Source: Cladorhizidae sp. MBARI D1340-BT2
Lineage: Eukaryota > Porifera > Demospongiae > Poecilosclerida > Cladorhizidae
NCBI GenBank assembly: GCA_028752905.1
Contig: JAQNBH010000009.1
Location: forward strand, 25,838,370-25,902,369
Direction of reading: 5' to 3'
Length of the DNA stretch: 64,000 bases
Shown here: positions 11,750-22,500 of the stretch, piece after piece
How positions within the stretch are numbered: the stretch's first letter is position 1
How the letters are laid out: every line of letters starts with the position of its first letter
The notes under the pieces: model-generated
Told to the model about the DNA's origin: nothing
What the model saw: only the letters and a program-made list of their open reading frames with translations
Databases searched by the model: none
Translations under genes and position numbers: made by a program

Positions 11750-13733
11750 GCTCCCCCCCCCCCCCTTAGTGATTGCAAACAATTTTTTGTGTTTTATTAC
11801 AATTATATATTTGTAGCTATTACTTATTTCAATGTAAAACTTTAACAAAATTTAAGAAAAGGAATCCATTCACTAATGCAGCAGTAAAAAAATGAGAAAA
11901 AGAATGTTCCTAGAAGCAGTCATGGTTGTTAAAAATAAAAAATAAAAAGTTTAATCTTGGTCATTTTTACTTTTATAATGATTTTCACACTGGACATGTA
12001 CAGTTTTTAAAGATCTTGAGCTTTGTGGAGCATTTTTATAATTTTTTGTTGTTTTGGAGAGCCTGCTTGCCTTCTTCCTGGCTATTGTACTTGTTAAAAA
12101 TATCTCGGGGTATTTACTCCAATTCTTAATATTTCAGGATGGTTCACGTCATATTGTGAACCAGCCTTTAGAATAAAAACTATGGAGTATGAATATATCC
12201 TTAACAACCCATTGAGTGTGAGGTGCATGTAGGCACACTTAACATACAGTATAGGGGTGGGGCTAAACCTAGGGCTAGAGTTAGGGCTATGGCTAGTATT
12301 ATAGTTAGGCTTAGGGCTAGAGATAAGGCTAAGGTTGGGGCTGAGGTAGGGCTAAATCTAGGAGTATTGTTGGGCTTGGACTAGAATTGGGGTTAAGTCA
12401 GGGATAGAGTTAGGGCAAAGGCTAGTGCTAAAGTTAGGGCTAATACTAGAGATAGGCATGTTGCATGATCCCACTGTAGTATTTGTGGCAAGCCTTCTAT
12501 AATAGTCCTAGTTCTCTAGCCCTAGCCCTAGGCTATAAGACACAATGGTTGTCTGTCTGCATGCTAACGTATAGTTACAATTTTCTAGGTGTATATGGTG
12601 CCCTCTATGAGACAAACAGAAATTCATCACTCCCACTCCCACCCCCACCCCCTCCCATCCACACACCCCTCCAGAGAATGCTTGATCCTGCCTCTCCCTA
12701 AGTTGACCATAATCTAAAACTCAGTTGAACCATGTATCTGCCTTAGTTTGGCTGTAATGTCTGTTTTAAAGTTTTGGGCCATTGACTAAGGACGCCCAGG
12801 GTCCAAAACCTTCCCAGTGTAGGGCAGTTCTAGACATGTGTATGGAGGCCAAAGATGGCCAAGCCTATAAACTGCATGCATGCATGCTATACACACACAA
12901 AATGCAGATTCCTATGTATTGACCTAGGAAAATTTTCTATAAAAATTTACATCAAGCTATATTGTGTGTGTGAGTGTGTATTATATTTATATTTACTTCT
13001 GTATAGACCCCAACACAAGCTTCAGTGTTTCTAGAATTACAATAACTTTTCTCAATAATCAACTACTCTCGTGTTTTGTGCTAGATGCTCTAGCATTCAT
13101 CTATTGAGAAAGTTATTTAATTGCTTGTCAACAGAAAGTTCGTTGATTGCAAATTAAATTTTTTTATCTCGAATTCATTTGGATTTCGCCATCCCAAAGA
13201 AACTAATAACTCTACTTCCTCTTGGAGCCTATACTCTCACATGGCATCTACTTGTGTATAATCCACAACGGTACTTTTCTACTTTGGTTAAGCATCAATC
13301 ATGACTATATCTCCTCCTGTTCCACACCAAATATTTCTTCCATCGCTGATGAGTTGTCTACACATGACACCCTCCAGCTCCTCTATACAGCAGTTCAAAC
13401 ATCCTTCATCCCTTACCTAGCCCTCTACACATAATTATGATACATACATTCATGGATTGATTGCATCTGCAGTTGGGCACTGCTTCACAAGTGGTTGTAT
13501 TCATTGTCCATATTCTTGCCCGCTAATGCTACAGGTACTCTATATAAGTACAGGTCCTCTATTGCAAAGTTGTAAAGCTGCAACTAAAGTTTCCTCTCCC
13601 ACTCCCACTTTCCCTTCCTAGATTTGGGGATGTGTGTTTGGTTGGCAGTGTTTGTCTATTCATGCCCCCATGCGGTACCTTCCTTGTATTGCTATTGTGA
13701 TAAAGTCCTGCTTTTCTTTATTGTGATATTCAG
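11750..13733. other. No supported gene; low-complexity tracts
   Basis: Contains a C-run at 11752-11765 beside the hairpin, a degenerate GGGCTA/TTAGGG region at 12240-12450 (separate entry), and a C-rich stretch near 12630-12670. The short ORFs here have no domain or splice support. Confidence 0.4.
12240..12450 (+). repeat. Degenerate (GGGCTA / GTTAGGG)-type tandem repeat
   Basis: Irregular repeats of about 6 bases such as agggctagagttagggctat and ggctaaggttggggctgagg. The word ttaggg occurs several times. It resembles decayed telomere-like or simple sequence. No unit is kept exactly. Confidence 0.7.
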
Positions 13734-14097
13734 CATAATAATGAATGCATCGACTCACATCACATGCAACTGATTCAGTGGATTGTCCCGAAAGGAGAGG
13801 GACAAGAATTACGACTTTATAATGAGCTAGCGGCAGATTGGAATAAAGCAGCAGAAATAATTAGTGTTACTGCGACGAGGCTAATAGCATCCATGTATAT
13901 AGGCAACCCCGAGAAGTGCATGAGGGCCATCATGGAGAAATGGATGAAGAATACACCGAAAATGAATATCCAATGCATATGGAGGGGCCTGTGCAAATTG
14001 TTAGTATGCATGGAACTTAGTGAAGTCGGTAAAATTTTTAGAGAGGCACTTTACGCTGACCTCACTGACTTGAAGGACAACTTTGAGACATCTGAAA
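13734..14097 (+). CDS. Death-domain exon
   Basis: An open frame runs from the acceptor TGATATTCAG (exon from 13734) to 14097, where GAAA meets donor GTGAGC. About 121 residues are coded. The middle matches the six-helix Death-domain pattern: YNELAADWNKAAEII (helices 1-2), CMRAIMEKWMKNTPK (helix 4, with the usual aromatic W) and CIWRGLCKLLVCMELSEVG (helices 5-6, TW-like IW and a downstream Leu-Glu). Death domains bind other Death domains in adaptors of apoptosis and innate signalling. The exon ends in phase 1, the same phase as the outer edges of the cassettes, so splicing Death exon to cassette exon a would keep frame. Start in the host gene is unknown; ATG at 13764 is internal in the open frame. 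It might be from a pseudogene, but it has no stop. Confidence 0.65.
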
Positions 14098-14740
14098 GTG
14101 AGCTAGTATTATTGTGTTGTTGATCTGTGCAGTAGAACCTTCCTTTCTCTTGGGCTTCTAACTATAGGAGCTAGTGATATTGTGTTGTTTATGTGTCAGT
14201 TCATCTCCCTTACCCTTGGGTTCCTAACTATGGGAGTTAGTGGTATTGTATTATTGATCTGTGCAGTGTAACCACTCTTACACTTGGGCTCCTAACTATG
14301 GGGGCTAGTGGTATTGTGTTGTTGATGTGTCAGTGGACCTTGGGTTCCTAACTATGGGAGCTAGTGGTAGTGTGTTGCTGATGTTTGCAGTGGAACCACC
14401 ATTACACTGGGCTTCTAACTATTGGAGATAATACTAATGTGTTGTTGTGTGAGAAGAACCTCCCTTAGCATTGTGCTCCTAACTATGGGAGATACTTGAT
14501 GTGTGCAGTTGAACCTCCCTCACACTTGGGCTCCTAACTATGGAGGCTAGTAGTATTGTGTTGTTGTGTGTGCAGTGGAAACTCCCTTACACTTGGGCTC
14601 CTAACTATGGGAGCTAGTTGATGTGTGCAGTGGAACCTCCCTTAGAATTGGGCTCTAACTATGGGAGCTAGTGGTATTGTATTTTGATGTATACAATAGA
14701 ACCTCCCTTACCTTGTGCTCCTAATCATAGGACCTAGTGC
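14098..14740 (+). repeat. Tandem repeat of about 68-75 bp next to the Death-domain exon
   Basis: About nine imperfect units centred on ttgggctcctaactatggga followed by gctagtggtattgtgttg and a gtgcagtggaacctccctta track. Unit length varies by indels. It begins directly after the Death exon donor and would lie in the following intron. Confidence 0.8.
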
Positions 14741-15912
14741 ATATGGGATGTGGGTTTGGCAAGACCACTTTTTACAGAGAGAATGCCACACCCACAATCA
14801 TGACCTACCAAGTTCATTTGCATTTTCCAATAGGGTAAAGATTGTAGCATTGAGTATGTTCCAGAAGACTTGGTACTCTTCATAGCGGAGGCTTCATTTT
14901 GAAGACAAGTGCACTGTCATTTTGCTTGAGAGCTACAGAAATGTCTACAAAGAGTGGAACCTCTGATACTGCATTTTAAGCTAGCATATAGTCTATATAT
15001 ATTGTAATTCCGGAGATGCAATAGTTGCCTTCTAGCAGTATAAAGAGAGAGGGTGCCACAAGTGTTCTGTGGAGTATTATTCACTCAACCTGCTACAACA
15101 TGCAATGCTTAGTCTGGGGCGGCACGGGCAAATTTGGAGTGATCTGGCTATTGTGGTAAGGAATATGATTAACACCGTGTGTTTACAGTTTGAAAATCAG
15201 TTATGTTGTCAATCTTCACAAAATTATCTGTGATCGTATTTGCTTACAAAATAATTAGTCAATAGTCAATTGCATTATATTGTCTTGCTTCATGGTTAAA
15301 ATACATTCTCCTCTATGTATATACTTAAAGACCATTCGCTGGGAGCATTGGTTGCAAACATCACAAAATCAACATTTGCATAATACTCTGTATCTTACAG
15401 GTCTCCAGCAATCCTTATACTCAAGCCATTATTTTCAATAGCTTATCCATACATTGAGGACAGAAGTAGTGTTCTATTTTTTGGCAAGCCAGTATGCTTA
15501 ATTCATCAATTATATCCTGAAAAAACTTATATCTTGGAATCATCCTTCCTCATCAGCTTATAAAAATTTCTATCACTACTGGTCGTTGTGGCCACTGATT
15601 GCACATCCCGGTCTAGCAAAGAACTTGAGGCACGAAATGATTTTCAAAATATGGTGATGGTTAGTAGCCATTGCTATGACAGAGAACTGCTAAGTATCTC
15701 ACTTACATTGTGTGTTGTTGTGAAGGTAGTTAGTAGTATTCCACAGAACTCTTGTGACACTGCCTCTGTTCATGCTGCTTGAAGGAAACGATTGCATATT
15801 TCAAATTACAGAAACCTTTGGATAGCTACTAGTATATTATTACCTACCAGACTGTATGTTTGCATAAAATTATCCAGTTAGCAATTTCATACTTACATCA
15901 GAGATTAAAGCC

Positions 15913-16164
15913 TCATAGATTTTCCTTGTCACAAGTTTCAAGCAAAGTTAACAATGCACCCGACCTTCCAAATGAAGCCACCACTTCGAAGAGAACTATG
16001 TCACCTGGAATGAACCTAACACTACTGTCTTTTCCATAAGGTTGCTTGGGGGAAAAAATTGCTTGGTTGCGAGGCTCATTAATTGAAAGGTTCACAGCCA
16101 GCCATACCAAAACATGAACACACGATCTCAGACTGCTGGTACTTTTCATTGCACAGCGAAGCAC
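15913..16164 (-). CDS. Unrecognised 83-aa ORF in a repeated segment
   Basis: Open minus-strand frame with FIPGDIVLFEVVASFGRSGA in its second half. The homologous segments of P1 (about 1170-880) and P3 (split by a mobile element) keep part of the frame but contain stops. There is no known domain, no leader and no splice support. It overlaps the Penelope-like relic in antisense at its upstream end. It may be a chance ORF in old repeat DNA. Confidence 0.2.
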   Translation of the reverse strand: MLRCAMKSTSSLRSCVHVLVWLAVNLSINEPRNQAIFSPKQPYGKDSSVRFIPGDIVLFEVVASFGRSGALLTLLETCDKENL

Positions 16165-16262
16165 TAAAGGTAGAGCAGTTCAATCGCGATTGTGGACTTC
16201 CCTGGCTGCTGGGTGACCACACTTGAGAGCCTAAATTTGAACCCATGAAACCATAATTTTTC
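16130..16262 (+). pseudogene. Relic of a Penelope-like element 3' end (P2 copy)
   Basis: Contains tggacttccctggctgctgg followed by a track ending in accataattttt, matching the tail of the element at 57725-58640 and the P1 relic at about 1090-1245. No ORF is left. Confidence 0.45.
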
Positions 16263-16709
16263 TATATTCATTTTTTATCACCTAAAAAATGGAAAAGAAA
16301 ACAAAAATTTATATTTGTCATCAATAGCAACCTCTAGCCCTAGCCATCTACTACTCTAAAGCCCTAGCAGTTTTAGAACTTCTAACTCTTGACAACCATT
16401 ACATGAATAATTGCCGAGAAATATATATATTGAATTTTGTTTTTTATCTATCATTTTACTCAGCTAATGATTATTGTGTATTAGTGCAAAGTTATACAGA
16501 AACTTTGAGCTCTGGACTGATAGTGTATTAGGATGTAGGTGGTGAAAAATGGAAATCATTGACCTCCTTTTAATATCATATAATTCTGACGTTCCACTCG
16601 TTCTTTATAATATGCACTACAATTTGCTATTTACAATACTATATACAGCTGTGATTTGTTGTCCCTGCATAATATGAATGCATTCTTGGTATATTTCTTC
16701 AAACTTTAG

Positions 16710-16864
16710 TTCCTACAAGTGATGGTACAAAAATTGGAACATCAGCAGGTCTTCCATTCAAAAGATCCACACAGGTGAGCTACTGTTGTGTTTGCTTGAT
16801 TTAATGAATGTTTTATTTTTCAGACGCCATCCTTCCCAGAACAAGCCAGCCAGTCAGAATTCTG
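16710..16864 (+). pseudogene. Cassette P2-1, exon b off frame
   Basis: Exon a (16710-16774) is clean but has lost the GGATTG segment; it reads PTSDGTKIGTSAGLPFKRST and ends CAG before GTGAGC. Exon b (16824-16864) is 41 nt instead of 40 and has no Tyr, so it exits in phase 2 and cannot be spliced in frame to the next exon a. Acceptor TTTTTCAG and donor GTATGT are both intact. Confidence 0.6.
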
Positions 16865-17349
16865 GTATGTGTAACTTAGTTCGGAATACTGGGTTTTATT
16901 GAATGTGTTTTTTTCCATGTGGAAGGAATTGGTCCATACAATAAAAGTGCTCACAGCAAATTAATCAACAAACACAGATGATCAACAAACACAGAGGTTA
17001 TATTTTTCATCGGGTTATCCAAGATAAAGGATCTACTTTTTAGGTCTATAATTTCAAAATGAAATATGTACCAAAGGAAGTGAAACATGAAATATCGTGT
17101 CTATTCATATCCTATTTTTCTCAGCTCATGTTCAAAGATGTAAGTCAAGAAAGTAGAGTGACTCTTACAATTTTAAGATATACTTTGCTGTTGTTTTAAA
17201 TCTGTTTTAAATGCACACAGCACTCTTTTAACACCCGTTGGGGAAAAGTGGGTATTAAAACTACACCACTCCAGTATGGCACCATACATTGATTGTATAG
17301 TATTACACAGTATGAATGCATTCTATGATCACACATATTTTTTATCCAG

Positions 17350-17517
17350 GAGTGCCTACAAGTGCTGTTCCAAAAGTTGGCCTATCAGGAGAAGGTCTTC
17401 CAGCCACACATGTGAGCCAACACTCTATTGTTGTGTTTGTTTGCTTAATTTAATGTAATATATTGTTAATCCTACAGGCTCAATCCTTTTCTGGTGAGCA
17501 AGCCTATGAAATTCCTG
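17350..17517 (+). CDS. Cassette P2-2: intact, AYEIP motif
   Basis: Exon a (17350-17411) follows TTTATCCAG and reads VPTSAVPKVGLSGEGLPATH, with donor GTGAGC. The intron of 66 nt ends CCTACAG. Exon b (17478-17517, 40 nt) reads AQSFSGEQAYEIP plus one base before GTATGT. Both exons are open and phase-compatible. This is the best-preserved cassette in P2. The Tyr sits in E-Q-A-Y-E-I-P, which fits YxxP and acidic-context kinase sites. Domain family unknown. Confidence 0.6.
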
Positions 17518-18817
17518 GTATGTGTTACTTACTTTGCAATACTGCAATACTGCTTGTTTTAGTTGTTTGTGGGATTTTAGGTACTGTTAAAAAGATCTTC
17601 TCAGAATAAATAAAGAAATTATGTAACATCCTTGACATAAGAAGCCTAACACTCCAAAGGTTTAGCTTAATTAGAAAACCTATGATTTTTTATATTAGTG
17701 TGATGAACACATGCCGATAATTATGTCATATTAAATGTTGTGTCTGTTCATGTCCCATTTTTCGTGGCTTATGTCACATACATTAAAGTTTTCACTTCAG
17801 TCTGCCTTAAAGTCAGCACTTCCACATAGCAAGTGCCCATTATACAGTTTTCTCTGATCTATGATTTGACTTGTTGCTTGAAGAAACTGCCCAGTGCATA
17901 ATAGGATAGCAAAGATAGCAAAGATAGAAGGTAGGATAACAATGAAAATGCATTGCTAGACTTGGATGAAGCTAAAGTTGACAACCTGGAAGCAGTTGAA
18001 GCAGAGGCACTGGCTAGACTTTTGTTAAAACCATGAAATCCTCATCTAGAGCTAACTAACCTCTAACTTCATTACAGTGGTAACACAGGGTGTCTATGTA
18101 AAATAACCGTGCAAATTACATAACGCAAGCACCCATCCATCAGATATTCAAGGTGAGTAGCTAGTTCAACTCCCTTTATGTCCTTTAGGGTAGATATTAC
18201 TGAGTGGCACTGCAGTGGCATAAGTGCATGTGTGTACAGCCAGGTATTGCAATAGTACTCTCCATATTGGCATATTTCAAAATAGGTTGGAAAAAATCGT
18301 GTCTTAGCTGAAACTTATTTAGGCAGTTTTTTAACATCCTAAAGGTGGTTTCTTCTATTTTTGGCTCCAAATAGAATTCCAGCTTACCATGAATTCACTA
18401 TGGTAGTACCTAGCAGATATAAAAAATAAACGAATTAAAACCTGGATTAATTAAAAAAAAATTTTTTTACCATCTATAACAAACTGAAATTGGTAAAGAA
18501 CTGAAATTGGTAAAGAACATCAACACTATAATTGACTTGTTTATGTGTGCAATATTTAGCTAAACTGAGCTCAATTGGCAGCTACATATTGCATGCTTGT
18601 AACCAGCACCATTCTATGCTTGAATTGTTTGACTCATATTCTATTCTTGCTCGGTTGCAATGCAATAATTGTTTGTGCTCTATTAGAGTTTGATATGCTT
18701 TATTTGAGTTTCAGCTATAGAATTAAAATATATTAGAGCTGTCAGAAACAGATTTATTATCCCTACATATATAGTATGAATGCATTCTTGATTTATATTT
18801 AGATTACTGAACTTTAG

Positions 18818-18985
18818 ACCCTGGATTGCCTACAAGTGCTCGTACAAAAATTGAGACATCAGGTCATCCAAGAAAAAGATCCACACAGGTGTGCCAATCC
18901 TCTATGGTTGTGTTTGCTAGATTTAATGAATGTTTTATTTTACAGACTCTATCCTTCTCTGATAAACAAGCCAGAGATAATACTG
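18818..18985 (+). CDS. Cassette P2-3: intact frame, tyrosine lost
   Basis: Exon a (18818-18888, 71 nt) reads PGLPTSARTKIETSGHPRKR; donor is GTGTGC. The intron is 57 nt. Exon b (18946-18985, 40 nt) reads TLSFSDKQARDNT plus one base before GTATGT. Frame and phases are as in other cassettes, but the YEIP position reads RDNT, so this unit no longer carries the Tyr. The duplicate at 54700-54867 has the same change, so it predates the duplication. Confidence 0.55.
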
Positions 18986-19276
18986 GTATGTGTAAATTAG
19001 TTTGGAATACTGGATAATATTTATGTGGATAGTTTTACAAAAATTGGCCCACACAATGAAAGTGCCCACATCATATAATCAAGAAACACAAGGGTTATTT
19101 TTAACCTTGTGTTATCAAGATAAAGGGATCCACTTTTTAAAGTACTATAATTTCAAAATGAAATATAATAATATCAATTCAAATGCAATATGAAATAATG
19201 TGTCTATTCATATCCTATTTTCATCAGCTTAGTTCAAAGATGTAAGTCAAGAAGAGATTTTTTGTTAATACTACAG

Positions 19277-19316
19277 GTTCAATCCTTTTCTGATGAGCAA
19301 GCATATGAAATTCCTG
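19277..19316 (+). pseudogene. Cassette P2-4: orphan exon b with a dead donor
   Basis: Exon b reads VQSFSDEQAYEIP after ACTACAG, but the donor that reads GTATGT elsewhere is ATATTG here. Exon a is missing: compared with 55160-55490, roughly 250 bases between aagtcaagaa and gattttttgttaat are deleted. The Tyr motif itself is untouched. Confidence 0.65.
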
Positions 19317-19671
19317 ATATTGTGTTACTTACTTTGGAATACTGTTTGGGTGTTTATGGGATTTTAGGCATTGTTAACAAAACCTCTTGGAACAAATAAA
19401 GAAATTATGTTATGCCTTTGACATAAGAAGCCTAATAATCTATATGTCTAGCTAGTTTAGAACATCTGTTATTTTTTTACATCAATATGAAGACATGCAG
19501 AGAAATATGTCAAGAAAAGTTGTGTATTGATAACCCATTTTTCTCAGCTAATGTCGTAAAATTATATTTTATTTTCAGTTGGCTTGTGATCATAGTCGGC
19601 ACCATCTACAAAGCAAATACCAACTTTGCAAGTTTTCTGTGATGATTTGACTGGGTAGATATAGCCAAAAA

Positions 19672-20072
19672 TATAACATGTAACAATTATGTCAAATAAC
19701 AATAACAATATGCCAAATAACATTAATAACATGTAATAATATACCAAATAACAATATAAACAATATGCCAAATAACAATAATAACATGTAACAGTATACC
19801 AAATACAGTAACAATATACCAAATAACAATAATAACATTTAACAATATGCCAAATAACAATAATAACATGTAACAATATGCCAAATAACAATAATAACAT
19901 ATAACAATATACCAAATAACAATAATTACATGTAACAATATGCCAAATAACAATAATAACATGTAACAATATGCCAAATAACAATAATAACATGTAACAA
20001 TATAACAATTTGCCAAATACCAATAATAACATGTAACAATATGCCAAATAACAATAATAACATGTAACAATA
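19672..20072. repeat. 31-bp minisatellite, P2 array
   Basis: About 12 units built on acaatatgccaaataacaat plus aataacatgta. The unit length is 31, so the three frames of either strand are rotations of one another. This produces long minus-strand ORFs of the CYMLLLLFGILLHVIIVIWH type, which are not proteins. The sister array is at 55905-56545. Confidence 0.9.
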
Positions 20073-20830
20073 GTGACACGGCATAGGGACTTTATAGAAA
20101 AAAGTAAAACGCGAGAAAATTGAACTTTTAGTTGGGACGGTTAATTTTTAACGGCATGACATAATAATCGCTATTTTTATACCTTAAATTGAATTCTTAC
20201 GTCATCATAGCGGCATGCACTAAAAAGAGTATGGAAAAATCTAAAAGTTGGTCTATGTTTCGAGTTGATTGAGTACGTATTGTGGAAGTTACAGCAAGTT
20301 AAACTGAAGGTAGTCTTTTTCTATTTTAGCTGGTCTTTCCAGAGAAGCGTGTGGAATAAACTTTAGCTACAATGGCAGAGGAGACTCCTACCTCTCCATC
20401 TAATTTCACTCTAGATAACATCTCTCCAGTCACTGAGCTAGATGGCAGTCATGAGGACAATAATGAGAAGGAAACAGTGGACGAGTTCTTCTCCACAGGT
20501 TGTGGCTGTTAGCTTGGTCCTGGCTGCTCAAGTCTTCTCTGTGGGGAGTTAGCAGTGAAGAGTTAGCAGTGACTACAAGAAATGTGTTTAGTTGCCATCT
20601 CTTTTTCTGTTTTCACTACTCACCTAGAGCCTTCAAAACCAGTAAAATCTGGATTATTACATCATTGTTTATTATTAACACCATTAATAAATTTTATATC
20701 TTAAGAATGGTAATGTATTGACCTATAATATTTCGAGAAAACATTCTTCATTATCTAAGGAATATATTAAAAAAGTAAAAATAAATTGAAAAAAAAATCA
20801 AAGTCCCTTGAGCATCCTATGCCATGTCAC
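20073..20830. mobile_element. 758-bp non-autonomous DNA transposon inside the minisatellite
   Basis: The left end GTGACACGGCATAGG and the right end, reverse-complemented GTGACATGGCATAGG, match in 14 of 15 bases; a further GGGACTTT is shared after an 8-base gap. ATA flanks both sides. The P3 array (55905-56545) lacks it and runs straight through, so P3 shows the empty state. It carries a start-codon exon (20372-20512) and no transposase. Confidence 0.75.
20372..20512 (+). CDS. 47-residue acidic start exon inside the MITE
   Basis: ATG at 20372 opens a short frame: MAEETPTSPSNFTLDNIS, an acidic middle (DGSHEDNNEKETVDEF), and an end FFSTGCGC before TAG at 20510. The end resembles EFLLKGCGC in the long ORF of the 60011-62628 transposon. 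I infer a leftover 5' end of a related element's protein, after deletion of the rest. It may still supply a start codon and promoter to whatever lies downstream. Confidence 0.35.
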   Translation: MAEETPTSPSNFTLDNISPVTELDGSHEDNNEKETVDEFFSTGCGC

Positions 20831-20920
20831 ATATTTTATTATAATTATACCAAATAACAATAATAACGTAACAATATGCCAAATAGCAATAATAATATGT
20901 AACAATATACCAAATAACAC
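20831..20920. repeat. 31-bp minisatellite remnant right of the MITE
   Basis: Three further units of the 19672-20072 array continue here until ataccaaataacaccgtaga, where gag sequence begins, exactly as at 56530 in P3. Confidence 0.85.
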
Positions 20921-21477
20921 CGTAGATCTCACAGGAGATGTGGTATTCACATAAGAGCTCAGTTCTTACTACTTTTGGGTAGTCTTTCTGCTGATCTGCA
21001 GGCATGGAGGCGACAGCAGTAAGACCTGCACCGGAGAGGGAGCTGCGTAAGATGATGGCCCACTGATTACGTGAGCCTCAGCCATAGCCTCAAATGCCTC
21101 CAGGTAGGCCCCCATACCGTCCGTTCCTTCAGTAAACTTAGGGATGGATAGCTTTGGCATCGGAGGGGGTCGAGGTGCAGTAGGGAGAGGTTTGGACAAC
21201 TCAGCCAACATCTGCAGGAACCTCTGCTGCTCTCTCTCCTCCTGCCTAGCCTGGGCCTCCTCCCGCCTCTGGGCTTCTCGAGTCTCTCTCTCTTCCTGTT
21301 TAGCCTGGGCCTCCTCCCATTTCTGTGCTTCTTGATCTGACCGAGTCTGGTCAATTTGGATCCACTGCTGGAATAATCTGTCCATGGGATCGATAGGAAA
21401 GTTGGCCTCTGTGGTGCCCCCATGACCTCGATGGGATTCTTGGAGCATCCTTCTCTCCTTCTCCTCTGACATGTCAA
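20908..21477 (-). pseudogene. Ty3/gypsy-type gag, truncated by the minisatellite
   Basis: Reads from 21472 (ATG) down. There is an acidic/basic coiled coil rich in E, Q and R (QEERETREAQRREEAQARQE), then a proline-rich link (PTAPRPPPMPKL), then capsid start PKFTEGTDGMGAYLEAFEAM. A frameshift near AHVI moves the next capsid segment (SMPADQQKDYPKVVRTELL, EYHISCEIYG) into another frame. At 20908 the frame runs into the 31-bp repeats. The capsid-type signature YLEAFE...KDY.KV..ELL is typical of LTR-retrotransposon gag. No zinc knuckle, protease or RT remains. An LTR and primer site lie upstream (21656 on). The frameshift and truncation make it dead. Confidence 0.7.
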
Positions 21478-21655
21478 GTCAGGGCGATTGGGAAGAGAGG
21501 GAAAAAATTAAATCAATACAAACTACAAAACCTCTTCCTGGCTACTGAAGGGTCGGTTTTCAACCCACAAGGCCATGCCCTGGGTGGTCTCCAGATAGCT
21601 AAGCAACTCCTCTTCGCTAGCTAATGGCTGGTCCAGGATCTCTTTTTTACAAGAG

Positions 21656-22050
21656 ATCCTACTGCTGCCGCCACTGTCGGGGAAATTTCACCCTTATCTA
21701 AAACCTTTCGTCCTCAATAAGAAAATGGTACTGCTGTAGCCCGAGTGGGTAGCTACCTCTGGGTGAATACCCCGCGATGCCTAGGTACTCCAGGCATTGG
21801 CTACTCCATCAATCACCCTACCTAGACCACTGGTCTCCGTGACCCAAGTCTCAGTCCGCTCTACTGAGGACCTTACTCCAATGTCACCCCTCAGGTTGAC
21901 TCTCTCTATCTCTTTGTCCCTGTCAGGGTAGTAAGCATACACAATGCAACTATCAGACAAAACTCCAGTGTCCCACTCTGGTGCCTTACAATACAGGTAT
22001 TTCTTAACAGTCACCTGATATGCATATTGCTCTAGAACAGTTATCACAAT
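21656..22050 (-). other. LTR fragment with primer-binding site of the gag relic
   Basis: On the minus strand the sequence TGGCGGCAGCAGTAGGATCT starts at 21673, directly after an LTR-like end ...CCCCGACA (TGTCGGGG on the plus strand at 21675). A TGG start right after the LTR is the usual tRNA-primer arrangement. The outer LTR edge is not visible; Penelope-like sequence begins by about 22057. Approximate on the right side. The same set is at 57285-57700. Confidence 0.5.
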
Positions 22051-22056
22051 GCCTTC

Positions 22057-22500
22057 TTGGGATTGTGGTGGTGTAGTGATCCATTAGCTGTTGGTTGTGG
22101 TTTCTGTGGTTATGGTGGGTTATTGTTTGAAAGGTCAGGGAGTGGTCCTGTTGATTTCCCTGAGAGTAGCAATACAGTATACAGGATCCCATCCAAAGAC
22201 CCATCCATAGATGAGGCAGTTGAAGTAATTTTTGTAATGTTGACGAAAGATGAGAGCTTGAGGGAGAGGACTACACTAGGGGCTGACAGGATTTCTGAAA
22301 TGTTGGAATTGTGCCTGAAATCCACCTACTTCAGCTTTCAAGAAAAAATACTACGAGCAACAAGAGGGTGTAGCAATGAGCTCTCCAGTATCTGCAGTAG
22401 TAGACAACCTTTATGTGGAATTCTTTGAGGAATTGGCGCTCACAACTGCCCCACTAAAGCCAAGAGATACGTGGATGATACCTTCTGCATTTTGAAGAAG
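22057..22500 (+). pseudogene. Penelope-like element reverse transcriptase fragment (P2 copy)
   Basis: Fragment reads SGSGPVDFPESSNTVYRI, then SIDEAVEVIFVMLTKDESLR, a region EQQEGVAMSSPVSAVVDN (RT motif; G of GSPVS is S here) and, in a shifted frame, RYVDDTFCILKK, the catalytic YVDD box. This order fits the Penelope-like RT family. A frameshift precedes YVDD. After FCILKKG the element stops and 170-bp satellite begins. No GIY-YIG part remains. The P3 sister keeps it. Confidence 0.8.

Larger units (their letters stand above)
15001..19560. repeat. Duplicated block P2, first part
   Basis: Starts with attgtaattccggagatgca, an older relative of bases 31-80 of P1, and carries the same succession: an 840-base leader, a Penelope-like 3' relic, then cassettes. 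Divergence from P1 is clearly greater than between P1 and P3. From about 18410 it is instead a near copy of 53182 onward. Confidence 0.8.

Noticed and set aside
12240..12450. Interstitial telomere
   Set aside because: TTAGGG words are few and never in clean tandem.
14098..14740. CRISPR-like array
   Set aside because: Ordinary imperfect tandem repeat without unique equal-length spacers; eukaryotic context.
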